Source: Flavobacterium antarcticum DSM 19726
Lineage (GTDB): Bacteria > Bacteroidota > Bacteroidia > Flavobacteriales > Flavobacteriaceae
Length of the DNA: 64,000 bases
Reading direction: 5' to 3'
Assembly (NCBI RefSeq): GCF_000419685.1
Contig: NZ_ATTM01000002.1
Location: 186,001-250,000 of the forward strand
Of the stretch, positions 8,681-17,847 are shown piece after piece. The notes below the pieces were generated by a model. The model was given only the letters and a program-made list of their open reading frames with translations, did not search any database and was not told the DNA's origin. Every line of letters begins with the position of its first letter. The first letter of the stretch is position 1. The position numbers and the translations under genes were made by a program.

Positions 8681-10084
8681 CTAAACGTGCAAAGCTCTAT
8701 TATCAGTTGCTGCTAAAGCCGCTTCTTTTATCGCTTCTGCAAATGTTGGATGAGCATGACTCATTCTAGAAATATCTTCAGCTGATGCTTTAAATTCCAT
8801 TGCAGTAACTGCTTCTGCAATTAAATCTGCACAACGAGCTCCAATCATGTGAACGCCTAAAACTTCGTCGGTTTTCTTATCAGCAAGAATTTTTACAAAT
8901 CCGTCTAAATCGCCTCCAGCTCTCGCTCTACCTAATGCTTTGAATGGAAAACTTCCTGCTTTATAGTCTACACCTGCTTCTTTCAATTGCTCTTCAGTTT
9001 TACCCACTGCAGCGACTTCTGGCCATGTGTAAACGACTCCAGGAATTAAATTGTAATCAATATGTGGTTTTTGTCCTGCGATGAGTTCAGCAACCATCGT
9101 ACCTTCTTCTTCGGCTTTGTGTGCCAACATTGCGCCACGAACTACATCACCAATTGCATAAATATTTGAAACATTTGTTTGTAAATGGTCGTTTACTTCC
9201 ACCATTCCTCGGTCAGTGATTTTCACACCCGCTTTTTCAGCGTTCAAACCGTTTGTAAATGGTTTTCTTCCCACAGAAACTAAAGCATAATCACCTTCTA
9301 AAGAAATTGTTTCGCCTTTTGCATTTTCTGCTTTCACAGTTACAGCATCGCCGTTTCTTTCAACAGATTGTACTTTGTGCGAAACATAAAATTTCATTCC
9401 TTGTTTCTTCAACACTTTTGTTAATTCTTTTGAGAGTGAGCTGTCCATTCCAGGAATAATGCGGTCTAAATATTCTACTACAGAAACTTGTGCCCCCAAT
9501 CGTAAATATACTTGACCTAATTCAATTCCAATAACCCCACCACCAATAACGATAAGGTGCTTAGGAACTTCAGGAAGCTTTAATGCTTCCGTAGAAGTAA
9601 TTACTCGTTCTTTGTCTAAAGTAATGAAAGGTAAATTTGCCGGTTTAGAACCTGTAGCGATTATGATGTTTTTTCCTTCAATAACTTCCGAAGAACCATC
9701 ATTTTTATCAATCTTAACATGCGTTGCATCTTCAAAAGAACCTGTTCCTTCAAAAACGGTCACCTTGTTTTTATCCATTAAATACTTAACACCACCACTT
9801 GTCTGATCTACAACGGCTTGCTTTCTATCAATCATCTTTTGAAGATTCACCTTTACTTCTCCAGTCACTTCGATTCCGTGATCTGCAAAATGTTTAATTT
9901 CAGCATAATGATGCGAAGAAGCCAACAGTGCTTTCGAAGGAATACATCCTACATTTAAGCAAGTTCCTCCTAAAGTGGAATATTTTTCAATAATTGCGGT
10001 TTTGAAACCCAATTGTGCACAACGAATAGCTGATACATATCCACCAGGACCTGAACCAATAATGACTACGTCAAATGAACTCAT
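8681..10084 (-). CDS. lpdA: Dihydrolipoyl dehydrogenase (E3)
   Basis: A 467-residue FAD-dependent E3 component of pyruvate, 2-oxoglutarate or branched-chain dehydrogenase complexes; it reoxidises dihydrolipoamide with NAD+. FAD-binding GSGPGG lies at the N-terminus, the redox disulfide is in GGTCLNVGCIPSK, the NAD-binding GGGVIGIE is in the middle, and the C-terminal HAHPTFAEA carries the catalytic His-Glu pair. Length is normal. Start taken at 10084 (MSSFDVVIIG): a promoter core TAAATTTG on the minus strand lies at 10120-10127, so the longer frame to 10117 would begin at the transcript start. No E1/E2 genes are adjacent. Confidence 0.95.
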   Translation of the reverse strand: MSSFDVVIIGSGPGGYVSAIRCAQLGFKTAIIEKYSTLGGTCLNVGCIPSKALLASSHHYAEIKHFADHGIEVTGEVKVNLQKMIDRKQAVVDQTSGGVKYLMDKNKVTVFEGTGSFEDATHVKIDKNDGSSEVIEGKNIIIATGSKPANLPFITLDKERVITSTEALKLPEVPKHLIVIGGGVIGIELGQVYLRLGAQVSVVEYLDRIIPGMDSSLSKELTKVLKKQGMKFYVSHKVQSVERNGDAVTVKAENAKGETISLEGDYALVSVGRKPFTNGLNAEKAGVKITDRGMVEVNDHLQTNVSNIYAIGDVVRGAMLAHKAEEEGTMVAELIAGQKPHIDYNLIPGVVYTWPEVAAVGKTEEQLKEAGVDYKAGSFPFKALGRARAGGDLDGFVKILADKKTDEVLGVHMIGARCADLIAEAVTAMEFKASAEDISRMSHAHPTFAEAIKEAALAATDNRALHV

Positions 10085-10119
10085 GATATATTGTTTTTGT
10101 GTGTTTAAATTTTTCAACG

Positions 10120-10127
10120 CAAATTTA
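10120..10127 (-). promoter_or_regulatory. Promoter -7 element of lpdA
   Basis: On the minus strand this reads TAAATTTG, a match to the Bacteroidota consensus TAnnTTTG. It lies 36 bases ahead of the chosen lpd start. I see no clear upstream TTTG element. Confidence 0.5.
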
Positions 10128-10178
10128 CGGAAGTTTTTTTGTTTAAGACTTGTTTAATTTGAACTTTTACAGCTGATT

Positions 10179-10637
10179 TTAAAGTGTGTAAACAGTAGTG
10201 TTTTTAACTTCTCCAATCATAAATGTACTGTGTGTACTTCCAATATGTTGCAAAGTAGTCAATTTTGTCACCATAAATTCACGGTATTCTTCCATATTTT
10301 CGACGCAAATTTTTAAAATATAATCGTAGTCGCCACTAACGTGAAAACATTCCAAGACTTCATTTAGTTTAACCACTTCTCTTTCAAATTGTGAAATAAA
10401 CTCTTTCGTATGTTGCATCAATTTCAAATGACAAAAAACGACAAACGCTTTCCCGATTTTGTTTCTATTTAGCAAAACCACCTGTTTTTCAATAACTCCT
10501 TCGCGTTCCAGTTTCTTAATCCGTTCATAAACAGCTGTAACCGATAGATTCAATTTTAAAGACAGTTGTTTCGTAGTTTGCTTTGCATCATTCTGCAATA
10601 ATTCTAATAATTTGGTGTCAATTGCATCAAAATTCAT
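10179..10637 (-). CDS. Lrp/AsnC family transcriptional regulator
   Basis: A 152-residue feast/famine regulator. The N-terminal winged helix-turn-helix (about 4-62, with LLELLQNDAKQTTKQLSLKL and AVYERIKKLEREGVIE) is followed by an alpha/beta RAM domain (about 68-150) that binds amino acids and drives oligomerisation. A minus-strand TATTTTTG core at 10652-10659 is a likely promoter. It is divergent from the PLP enzyme of sulfur amino acid metabolism, a classical arrangement for an Lrp-type local regulator, so that enzyme gene is the obvious candidate target (inference). Confidence 0.92.
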   Translation of the reverse strand: MNFDAIDTKLLELLQNDAKQTTKQLSLKLNLSVTAVYERIKKLEREGVIEKQVVLLNRNKIGKAFVVFCHLKLMQHTKEFISQFEREVVKLNEVLECFHVSGDYDYILKICVENMEEYREFMVTKLTTLQHIGSTHSTFMIGEVKNTTVYTL

Positions 10638-10794
10638 AAAATAGTTTTCACCAAAAATACAATTTTTATCGATTTACCTTAAAATAAATCTATATAAATA
10701 AAAATACCCAGTTCTAAAATCTAAATTTTTATAGTTATGTTGTTTAATCGTTTCGAAATCTGTTTTTTTGAATTGAATTTAAAACAAAACAATT

Positions 10795-11997
10795 ATGAGT
10801 AATTTCAATCCTGCAGACAACATTCAAGATTTACAATATTTTGGTGAATTTGGCGGCGTAAATCCATCTATTTCAGATTCTTCCACGTACACATTCCTTT
10901 CGGCAAAAACAATGTTTGATACTTTTGAAGGAAATGCAGAAGGTTGTTACTTGTATTCCCGTCACTCTTCACCAAGCAATTTATATTTAGACAGAGCCCT
11001 TGCAGCAATGGAAGGAACGGAAACTGCAAACGTTGCCGCTTCAGGAATGGGTGCGATTACTCCTACTCTATTGCAATTATGCGGAAACGGTGATCACATC
11101 GTTTCAAGCAGAACTATTTATGGTGGAACTTATGCGTTTTTGAAAAATTTAGCGCCTCGTTTTGGCGTTAAAACTGCATTTGTGGACATTACGAAATTAG
11201 ACGTTGTTGAAGCTGCAATTACGCCTGAAACGAAAGTTTTGTATTGTGAAACGGTTTCTAATCCATTATTAGAAGTGGCTGATTTAGCGGGTTTATCAAA
11301 AATCGCTAGGAAACACAACTTAAAATTAGTAGTTGACAATACGTTTTCGCCTTTATCAGTAACGCCTGTTCAGTTTGGTGCTGATATCGTAATTCACAGT
11401 TTGACAAAATACATCAACGGAAGTAGCGATACAGTGGGTGGTGTAGTTTGTGCTTCACAAGAGTTCATCAATGATTTGAAAAATGTCAACTCTGGAGCAA
11501 GTATGCTTTTAGGGCCAACAATGGACAGTATGCGTTCTGCAAGTGTGATGAAAAACTTGAGAACTTTGCATTTACGTATGAAACAACACAGTTTCAACGC
11601 GCAATATTTAGCAGAGAAATTTGAAGGATTAGGATTGAAAACGGTTTATCCAGGTTTGAAAAGTCACCCATCTCACGAATTGTATAAAGGAATGATTAAT
11701 CCAGAATATGGTTTTGGAGGAATGATGACGATTGATGCAGGAAGTTTAGAAAAAGCAAACGCTTTGATGGAATTGATGCAAGAAAGAAACTTGGGTTATT
11801 TAGCAGTAAGTTTAGGCTTTTACAAAACATTATTTAGCGCTCCAGGTTCTTCTACGTCAAGCGAAATTCCAATGAAGGAACAAAAAGAAATGGGATTGAC
11901 CGATGGTTTAATTCGTTTTTCAATTGGTTTAGACAACGACATCAAACGTACATTCGAAATGATGCATCAATGTATGAAAGACGTTTCAGTGCTTTAA
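10795..11997 (+). CDS. Cys/Met-metabolism PLP enzyme (methionine gamma-lyase-like)
   Basis: A 400-residue fold-type I PLP enzyme of the gamma-family (cystathionine gamma-synthase/lyase, methionine gamma-lyase). The PLP lysine is K205 in HSLTKYINGS, the PLP-ring Asp is in VVDNTFSPL and the phosphate-binding segment is ASGMGAITP. The tyrosine typical of the active site is in YLYSRHSSP. Sequence alone does not separate gamma-lyase, O-acetylhomoserine sulfhydrylase and cystathionine enzymes. Divergent Lrp regulator upstream and strong terminator downstream indicate a single-gene unit, probably controlled by amino acid supply. Confidence 0.88.
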   Translation: MSNFNPADNIQDLQYFGEFGGVNPSISDSSTYTFLSAKTMFDTFEGNAEGCYLYSRHSSPSNLYLDRALAAMEGTETANVAASGMGAITPTLLQLCGNGDHIVSSRTIYGGTYAFLKNLAPRFGVKTAFVDITKLDVVEAAITPETKVLYCETVSNPLLEVADLAGLSKIARKHNLKLVVDNTFSPLSVTPVQFGADIVIHSLTKYINGSSDTVGGVVCASQEFINDLKNVNSGASMLLGPTMDSMRSASVMKNLRTLHLRMKQHSFNAQYLAEKFEGLGLKTVYPGLKSHPSHELYKGMINPEYGFGGMMTIDAGSLEKANALMELMQERNLGYLAVSLGFYKTLFSAPGSSTSSEIPMKEQKEMGLTDGLIRFSIGLDNDIKRTFEMMHQCMKDVSVL

Positions 11998-12014
11998 TTA
12001 ATAATTTTTTTTCA

Positions 12015-12050
12015 TAAAAAAAGCCGTTTGAATTTAACTTCAAACGGCTT
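12015..12050. terminator. Bidirectional terminator after the PLP enzyme gene
   Basis: A 12-base perfect stem (AAGCCGTTTGAA at 12021-12032 with its complement at 12039-12050) is preceded by seven A. It serves the plus-strand PLP gene and, in reverse with a T-run, the convergent L,D-transpeptidase gene. Confidence 0.88.
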
Positions 12051-12070
12051 TCTCATTACTATATTACTAT

Positions 12071-13636
12071 TTATTTCTTGGTCGTATACAACAATTGTGC
12101 TAAACGATTGTCTCTATTGTACACATCTTCATAAAAATTCACGTTACCGTTTTTATCAGCCCAAGCGGTGAAGTACGAAATGTAAACTGGAATCTTCCGT
12201 TTTAAAGAAACGCTTTGTTCGGTTCCCGCATTCATTGCCGCATCAATCTGAGAAGTACTCATTTTATTTTGCTCATCCATTATGGCAATGGCCAAATCTC
12301 TGGCTTTTTCCACACGAACACAACCATGACTAAAAGCACGACTTTCTTTGTTGAACAAACTTTTAGAAGGTGTATCGTGTAAGTAAATGTTGTTTGAATT
12401 TGGAAACATAAATTTCACCAAACCTAAAGAATTTGCATTTCCTGGTTTTTGACGGACATTTCCGTCGTTCCATTCCATGTTTTTACTTTCTAAATAATTA
12501 GGATTCTTTTCCATTCCCGGTTTGATTTCTTTTTCAATAATACTTTTTGGGATATTCCAATACGGTGAGAAAACGATATAACTCATTTTTCCACTGAAAA
12601 CTACGGTTTTATTCAACTCCTTACCTACTACAACATTCGATTCTAAAACCGTTTTTCCATCTTTCATATAATTCAATTTATACGAAGGAATATTAACGGC
12701 AACTAATTCCGGTGAATTCATGATTTCAGGATCAATCCATCTGCAACGTTCCATATTCACGATAATCGTTTTAATTCGGTCTTCAACAGGAATACTTAAT
12801 TCTTTTGCTAATGTTGCGGTAATAATGTTATCGACTTTACGATTGTGACGTGTTTCATATTTTGCTAAACCGTCTTTCAATTCACTATCGAATACCTTTT
12901 TTCCATTGTCATTTGTCAAATCTCCTGTAATAAACAATCTTTTGCGGATTTGAGCAATTGCAACCGCAGAATCCCCTTCTTTCAACGTTTTTACATTTGC
13001 TGGAAAGTCAACTTTTCCCCAACCTCCTTTTGCTTGAATATCTTGGTAACGTTTCAATCCTTTTTTCAATAAATAATATTGACTAAAGTTTTCTGCTTCG
13101 TCTTTTTCTAATTTCTCAGGATCTTTCATTAGTTCCGCCAAATAATCAACATACGAAACATTAGGACGCGGCAAGTACCAACCTGTTTTTTTACTCGTTT
13201 TAGTATCGACACCAGCTAAAACATTATTGGTATAATAAAAATACATCGCACTCACCAATAAGTCATTTTCTAAAGTTGATTTGTCGCCGCTTTTTGAAGA
13301 AAACAATTCATCCAACTCCGCTTTATATGGCATTTTTACCACAACACCTTCTTCTTTGATTTCATTTAGTTTTCCATAAAGTACTTCGGCAAAGTCCACT
13401 CGACCGTCTTTATCGTACCATACGTAATGGAAATCTTCTTTATTGTACAGTTCATTAATGTCCTTTTCGTATTTTTTGAAATCGGGATGCGACTTAAAAA
13501 AAGTTTCTAATTTTGCACTGTCAAATGCAATTCTATCTTCAGGAGTGATGACTCCGTCCGTCTTCTTTTTACAAGAAGCTGCAACAATGAATAAGCTAAA
13601 AAGCCCAATCAGCATTTTGTTTTTGATGTTTTTCAT
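12071..13636 (-). CDS. L,D-transpeptidase (YkuD/YcbB-like) lipoprotein
   Basis: A 521-residue periplasmic peptidoglycan cross-linking enzyme. A signal with lipobox-like AASC at about 20-23 is followed by an L,D-transpeptidase scaffold domain, a peptidoglycan-binding segment (about 210-270, ending NRKVDNIITATLAKEL) and the YkuD catalytic domain (about 300-460). The active-site signature is SHGCVRVEKA, with Cys as nucleophile, and the upstream His is in IYLHDTPSK. It forms 3-3 cross-links or attaches proteins to peptidoglycan. The C-terminal 50 residues follow the catalytic domain as in YcbB. Single gene, ending at the shared terminator. Confidence 0.92.
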   Translation of the reverse strand: MKNIKNKMLIGLFSLFIVAASCKKKTDGVITPEDRIAFDSAKLETFFKSHPDFKKYEKDINELYNKEDFHYVWYDKDGRVDFAEVLYGKLNEIKEEGVVVKMPYKAELDELFSSKSGDKSTLENDLLVSAMYFYYTNNVLAGVDTKTSKKTGWYLPRPNVSYVDYLAELMKDPEKLEKDEAENFSQYYLLKKGLKRYQDIQAKGGWGKVDFPANVKTLKEGDSAVAIAQIRKRLFITGDLTNDNGKKVFDSELKDGLAKYETRHNRKVDNIITATLAKELSIPVEDRIKTIIVNMERCRWIDPEIMNSPELVAVNIPSYKLNYMKDGKTVLESNVVVGKELNKTVVFSGKMSYIVFSPYWNIPKSIIEKEIKPGMEKNPNYLESKNMEWNDGNVRQKPGNANSLGLVKFMFPNSNNIYLHDTPSKSLFNKESRAFSHGCVRVEKARDLAIAIMDEQNKMSTSQIDAAMNAGTEQSVSLKRKIPVYISYFTAWADKNGNVNFYEDVYNRDNRLAQLLYTTKK

Positions 13637-13811
13637 AGTTTTCGTTTTAAGTAAGGGTATTTAAATTGTTTAAATTCTTGAATTTCAGGAATTATTTTTC
13701 ACAAAAATTCATTTAATTTTCACCTTACAATGTTCCGACTCTTAAATGAATATGGTGTTATACAATTTTCTTCTTTTTTCATTATATTGCAACGTCATTT
13801 AAAATAACTAT

Positions 13812-15287
13812 ATGGATCAAAATAGCCTGAATCATGCAGACGAACGAATTATTACGAATAAATATCTTTCCATTTGGGAAGCACTGATTCCCATTGTTGT
13901 ACTGATCGCAATCCTAGGCTATAATGTTTATATTTACGAAAGTGACGCTACTTCTGGTCCCAATCAGTTTGCATTAATAATTGGAGCTGCTGTCGCTGCA
14001 ATCGTTGGTTTCCGAAATAAAATCACTTATTCAAAAATGATTGAGGAGATTTCGGAAAACATCAAATCTACAGCTGGCGCGATATTAATTCTACTAATGG
14101 TGGGTGCTTTGTCCGGAACTTGGCTTTTAAGTGGTATCATTCCAACGATGATTTTTTACGGAATGCAAATCTTACATCCATCCATATTTCTTCCCGCTTG
14201 TGTCATCATCTGTTCGATTATTTCAATTGCTACAGGAAGTTCCTGGACTACTTCTGCAACGGTAGGAATTGCTTTAATTGGAATTGGCTCTACCATGGGA
14301 ATGCCGCTTGGAATGGTTGCTGGAGCTGTTGTTTCTGGTGCTTATTTTGGCGACAAACTTTCTCCGCTTTCTGACACCACTAATTTAGCACCTGCAATGG
14401 CAGGAACAGATTTATTTACGCATATTCGGTACATGACAATTACTACAGTTCCTACGATGGCAATTACTTTAATTCTATTTGTAATTCTTGGTTTGATGCA
14501 GGACACAAGTCTAATGGCGAACGACGGAACCACTTTGGCAGCCATAAAAGAAACGTTTAATGTCACTCCACTTTTATTTATTGTACCCGTTTTGGTGATT
14601 GTTTTGATCGTAAAAAAAACAGAACCACTTATCGCGTTATTAGTCGGTATATTATTAGGAGGTGTATTTGCTTTAATTTTTCAACCGGATTTAGTAGCAA
14701 AAATTGGCGGAGGAACCGAACTAAATTTTGTGAACGGATATAAAGGAGTGATGAATGCAATAACAGTAGACACTTCAATTGAAACGAGTAATAAAGTGTT
14801 GAATGATTTATTTACTGCAAAAGGAATGCAAGGCATGTTAGGAACTGTTTGGCTGATTTTATGTGCGATGGTTTTTGGTGGAATTATGGAAGCTATTGGT
14901 GCATTAGCGCGAATAACTGATTCATTATTGAAAATGTTTCACACTGTCTTTGGATTGTTTGCAAGTACAGTGGTAAGTTGTTTGGCGTTGAACTTGACCG
15001 CTTCAGACCAATATTTAGCCATTGTAGTTCCTGGTAAAATGTTTGCTAAAGCCTACAAAGAGAAAGGTCTTGCTCCCGAAAATCTAAGCCGAACTTTAGA
15101 AGATTCAGGAACTGTTACCTCTGTATTAATTCCGTGGAATACTTGTGGAGCGTATCATGCGGGTGTTTTAGACGTTACCACTTTTAGTTATTTGCCTTAT
15201 GCATTCTTCAATATTATAAGTCCTTTCATGACGTTGATTTATGCGGCTTTCAGGATTAAAATTAAACAACTTTCAGATACAAAATAG
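13812..15287 (+). CDS. nhaC: Na+/H+ antiporter NhaC
   Basis: A 491-residue inner-membrane antiporter with about 11-12 hydrophobic segments. Family hallmarks are GSSWTTSATVGIALIGIG and the GAYFGDKLSPLSDTTNLAP segment in the first half, whose Asp residues belong to the ion path, and the C-terminal TASDQYLAIVVPGKM and VTSVLIPWNTCGAYHAG. It exports Na+ in exchange for protons. Single gene; the flanking intergenic regions hold no related genes. Confidence 0.93.
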   Translation: MDQNSLNHADERIITNKYLSIWEALIPIVVLIAILGYNVYIYESDATSGPNQFALIIGAAVAAIVGFRNKITYSKMIEEISENIKSTAGAILILLMVGALSGTWLLSGIIPTMIFYGMQILHPSIFLPACVIICSIISIATGSSWTTSATVGIALIGIGSTMGMPLGMVAGAVVSGAYFGDKLSPLSDTTNLAPAMAGTDLFTHIRYMTITTVPTMAITLILFVILGLMQDTSLMANDGTTLAAIKETFNVTPLLFIVPVLVIVLIVKKTEPLIALLVGILLGGVFALIFQPDLVAKIGGGTELNFVNGYKGVMNAITVDTSIETSNKVLNDLFTAKGMQGMLGTVWLILCAMVFGGIMEAIGALARITDSLLKMFHTVFGLFASTVVSCLALNLTASDQYLAIVVPGKMFAKAYKEKGLAPENLSRTLEDSGTVTSVLIPWNTCGAYHAGVLDVTTFSYLPYAFFNIISPFMTLIYAAFRIKIKQLSDTK

Positions 15288-15324
15288 CCAAATACTATTG
15301 CTATATAGAAAGATATAATTAAAA

Positions 15325-15359
15325 TTGATTGTAGGTACTTTATATCCGTGGTATATTTG
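15325..15359 (+). promoter_or_regulatory. Promoter of the peroxiredoxin operon
   Basis: TTG at 15325-15327 and TATATTTG at 15352-15359 (24-base spacer) fit the Bacteroidota -33/-7 pattern. The predicted transcript start near 15366 supports the start codon at 15393 rather than the longer frame beginning at 15348, which would start inside the promoter. Confidence 0.65.
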
Positions 15360-15392
15360 CATCAGAAAATAATAACACTTAAACTTATATTT

Positions 15393-16031
15393 ATGTCATT
15401 AGTAGGAAAAAAATTCCCAAGTATTGCAGTAGACGCGATTTCTGAAATGGGAGATAACATGAAAATCAATATTTTTGAAGAAGCAGTAAACAACAACAAA
15501 AAAGTACTTTTGTTTTGGTACCCAAAAGATTTTACTTTCGTTTGTCCAACAGAATTACACGCGTTCCAAGCTGCTTTGCCTGAATTCGAAAAAAGAAATA
15601 CAATGGTAATTGGTGCTTCTTGTGATACAAACGAAGTGCACTTTGCTTGGTTGAACACTGCAAAAGACAACGGTGGAATTGAAGGCGTTACCTACCCAAT
15701 TCTTGCGGATACAAACCGTAACTTGTCTAACATTCTAGGAATTCTAGACATCGAATCTACGTCTTACGATGAAACTACAGATTCAGTAATGGTGGAAGGT
15801 TCTAACGTAACGTACAGAGCTACTTACTTAGTTGACGAAACAGGAAAAATTTTCCACGAAAGTGTAAACGACATGCCGTTAGGTAGAAATGTAAACGAAT
15901 ATTTACGTTTAGTAGATGCTTACACACACGTTCAAGAAAAAGGTGAAGTTTGTCCTGCAAACTGGGAACAAGGTAAAGATGCAATGAGTGCTGACAGAAA
16001 CAGTACGGCTTCTTATTTAGCTTCACACTAA
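15393..16031 (+). CDS. 2-Cys peroxiredoxin (AhpC/Prx1-type)
   Basis: A 212-residue thiol peroxidase that reduces H2O2 and organic peroxides in the cytoplasm. The peroxidatic Cys is C51 in FTFVCPTE, the resolving Cys is C187 in GEVCPANW, and the catalytic Thr precedes in the same motif. The C-terminal extension contains the resolving site as in typical 2-Cys enzymes. It is followed 75 bases later by a thioredoxin gene and a small conserved protein, so its reductant may be encoded in the same operon (inference). No AhpF is present nearby. Confidence 0.93.
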   Translation: MSLVGKKFPSIAVDAISEMGDNMKINIFEEAVNNNKKVLLFWYPKDFTFVCPTELHAFQAALPEFEKRNTMVIGASCDTNEVHFAWLNTAKDNGGIEGVTYPILADTNRNLSNILGILDIESTSYDETTDSVMVEGSNVTYRATYLVDETGKIFHESVNDMPLGRNVNEYLRLVDAYTHVQEKGEVCPANWEQGKDAMSADRNSTASYLASH

Positions 16032-16106
16032 TAAAAAACAGTAGGAATTGCCAAGTGAGAATTTTCAAACTTGGCGTTCTATTTTTTCACACTAAAAACA
16101 AATGAT

Positions 16107-16421
16107 ATGTTAATTGAATTAAACGAAGATACTTTAGCTGATTTAATCACTAAAAATGAAAAAGTGGTAGTACAATATTCCGCATCATGGTGTGGAAACT
16201 GTAGAATCATGAAGCCAAAATTTAAAAAGATGGCTACTGAAAACGAAAACATCACTTTCGTTTTAATTGACGCGGAGAATTCGCCTGAATCAAGAAAATT
16301 AGCCAATGTTTCTAACTTACCTACATTTGCCACTTTCGTAAATGGAAAGTTACTAAACGAAACACAAACGAATAAAGCAGATGTTTTAGCTGAATTAGTA
16401 AGTGAAATTTCTTCAAATTAA
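16107..16421 (+). CDS. Thioredoxin family protein with CGNC active site
   Basis: A 104-residue single-domain thioredoxin fold. The active site is WCGNC (C29, C32) instead of the usual WCGPC, and the cis-Pro is in NLPTFATF. Replacing Pro by Asn in the CxxC changes redox potential in other thioredoxins. It lies between a 2-Cys peroxiredoxin and a small conserved protein (6-base gap downstream), which suggests a dedicated electron donor to the peroxidase. Start at 16107 (MLIELNED), since upstream codons are not conserved-looking. Confidence 0.88.
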   Translation: MLIELNEDTLADLITKNEKVVVQYSASWCGNCRIMKPKFKKMATENENITFVLIDAENSPESRKLANVSNLPTFATFVNGKLLNETQTNKADVLAELVSEISSN

Positions 16422-16427
16422 AGCCAC

Positions 16428-16685
16428 ATGAAACTACCTGTAATTAAACACTTAACACAGTTTATCGAAGAGAACGACCAGGATTATTTGGTTGAAACAA
16501 TCGAAGTTTTAGAAGCATTGACTGAAGTTCCATCTTTGAAAGATGAGGAATTAGACGTCATTGGTGAGTTGATTTCAAATATGTACGGCGCTTTAGAGGT
16601 GCATAAAATGATCAAAAACGGAACAGATAAAAAAATTGCTTTAAATTCTTTTATGAAACGTGTTTTAGGTTCTATTGATAAATAA
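16428..16685 (+). CDS. Small conserved Flavobacteriia protein (DUF6952-like)
   Basis: An 85-residue, acidic, helical cytoplasmic protein without Cys. I believe it is the small family listed as DUF6952, which in Flavobacteriia follows the peroxiredoxin and thioredoxin genes, but the family number is from memory. Six bases separate it from the thioredoxin stop, so it is translated from the same message, which ends at the hairpin at 16705-16732. The function is unknown; the operon points to peroxide defence. Confidence 0.75.
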   Translation: MKLPVIKHLTQFIEENDQDYLVETIEVLEALTEVPSLKDEELDVIGELISNMYGALEVHKMIKNGTDKKIALNSFMKRVLGSIDK

Positions 16686-16704
16686 GAGCTTTTTTTTATA
16701 AACT

Positions 16705-16738
16705 AAAACAGCATCAGAAATGATGCTGTTTTTTTTGT
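16705..16738 (+). terminator. Terminator of the peroxiredoxin operon
   Basis: A perfect 12-base stem (16705-16716 with 16721-16732) has a GAAA loop, a stable tetraloop, and runs into a T-tract to 16736. Confidence 0.9.
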
Positions 16739-16850
16739 GCCAAATTGATTTATTTAAAAGAAGAGTTTCTTCATTTGAAAATAAATCTATTTATTTTTGT
16801 AACAAATCAAATGCGGAGGTATCAAAAGAGAAATTCAAAAAACAGTTATC

Positions 16851-17702
16851 ATGAAAAATCTCTTAACAACCTTCACCTTAGTATTCTTCGTTTTTCAAAG
16901 TTTCGCGCAAAACGCTAAAGCTTTTGAAGTAAAAGTCATTGGCAAAGGCGATCCCATCATTCTCATTCCCGGTTATTCTTGCAGTGGCGAAGTTTGGAAC
17001 GAAACCGTTGATCATTTGAAAAACAAGTACCAACTCCACGTTTTAACATTAGCCGGTTTTGGCACTGCAAAACCCATTCAGGACGAAGAAATCCTTAAAA
17101 CCGTACGCGACCAAATTATTCAGTATGTAAAAGATAAAAAACTAATCAAACCAATGATTATTGGTCACAGTTTAGGCGCTTTTATGACATTGTGGTTGCA
17201 CAGTAACGAACCCGATTTGTTTGGAAAAAGCATTTGTGTCGATGGTGTTCCATTTATTTCATCAATATATAATACCGAAGCTACTGCAACATCGGTTAGG
17301 GAAAATCCACAATTTGATAAAGCAATGGTAATAGAAAATTTTAAAAAGTTGCCTAATGAAGGGTACATCGATAATATGACTAAAGCAATGGCATATCAAG
17401 TCAACGATACACTTCGTGCCCGTAAAATAGCCACTTGGAGTTTTCAAAGCGATCGAAGAACATTAGGAAGTACACTTGTTGAAATGTCCACCACCGACTT
17501 GCGTCCCGAATTGCCGAAAATCAAACAAGAAATACTAATTTTAGCAAGTATTTTTGGAACCAAAGAAAATAGCGAGAAAGTGTATGGCAAACAATATGAA
17601 TTATTGCAAAATAAAAAATTAGTAGTTGCCGACAGCAAACATTTCATCATGTACGACCAACCGGATTGGTTTTACGCTCAAATAGATGCTTTTTTGAAAT
17701 AA
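16851..17702 (+). CDS. Secreted alpha/beta hydrolase
   Basis: A 283-residue exported hydrolase. A Sec signal peptide ends near SFAQ (about 20). The fold shows the oxyanion-region GYSCSG, the nucleophile elbow GHSLGA (Ser107) and the C-terminal catalytic His in DSKHFIMYDQP (about 264). The cap region between carries no substrate-specific signature, so the substrate (ester, lactone or amide) is unknown. A TATTTTTG core at 16792-16799 may be the promoter. Single gene. Confidence 0.88.
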   Translation: MKNLLTTFTLVFFVFQSFAQNAKAFEVKVIGKGDPIILIPGYSCSGEVWNETVDHLKNKYQLHVLTLAGFGTAKPIQDEEILKTVRDQIIQYVKDKKLIKPMIIGHSLGAFMTLWLHSNEPDLFGKSICVDGVPFISSIYNTEATATSVRENPQFDKAMVIENFKKLPNEGYIDNMTKAMAYQVNDTLRARKIATWSFQSDRRTLGSTLVEMSTTDLRPELPKIKQEILILASIFGTKENSEKVYGKQYELLQNKKLVVADSKHFIMYDQPDWFYAQIDAFLK

Positions 17703-17847
17703 AAACAGATAGTAATTCAAATGAATTCATTTAAACGAGTATTAATAAGCAAGTATTTATCAAAGTTAGCCACAGATTAATTCAATTTCCACAGATTAAA
17801 TCCTTTTCGTCTTTTTAAGCTGTGGCAAATAGAAAATTAAAAACAAA

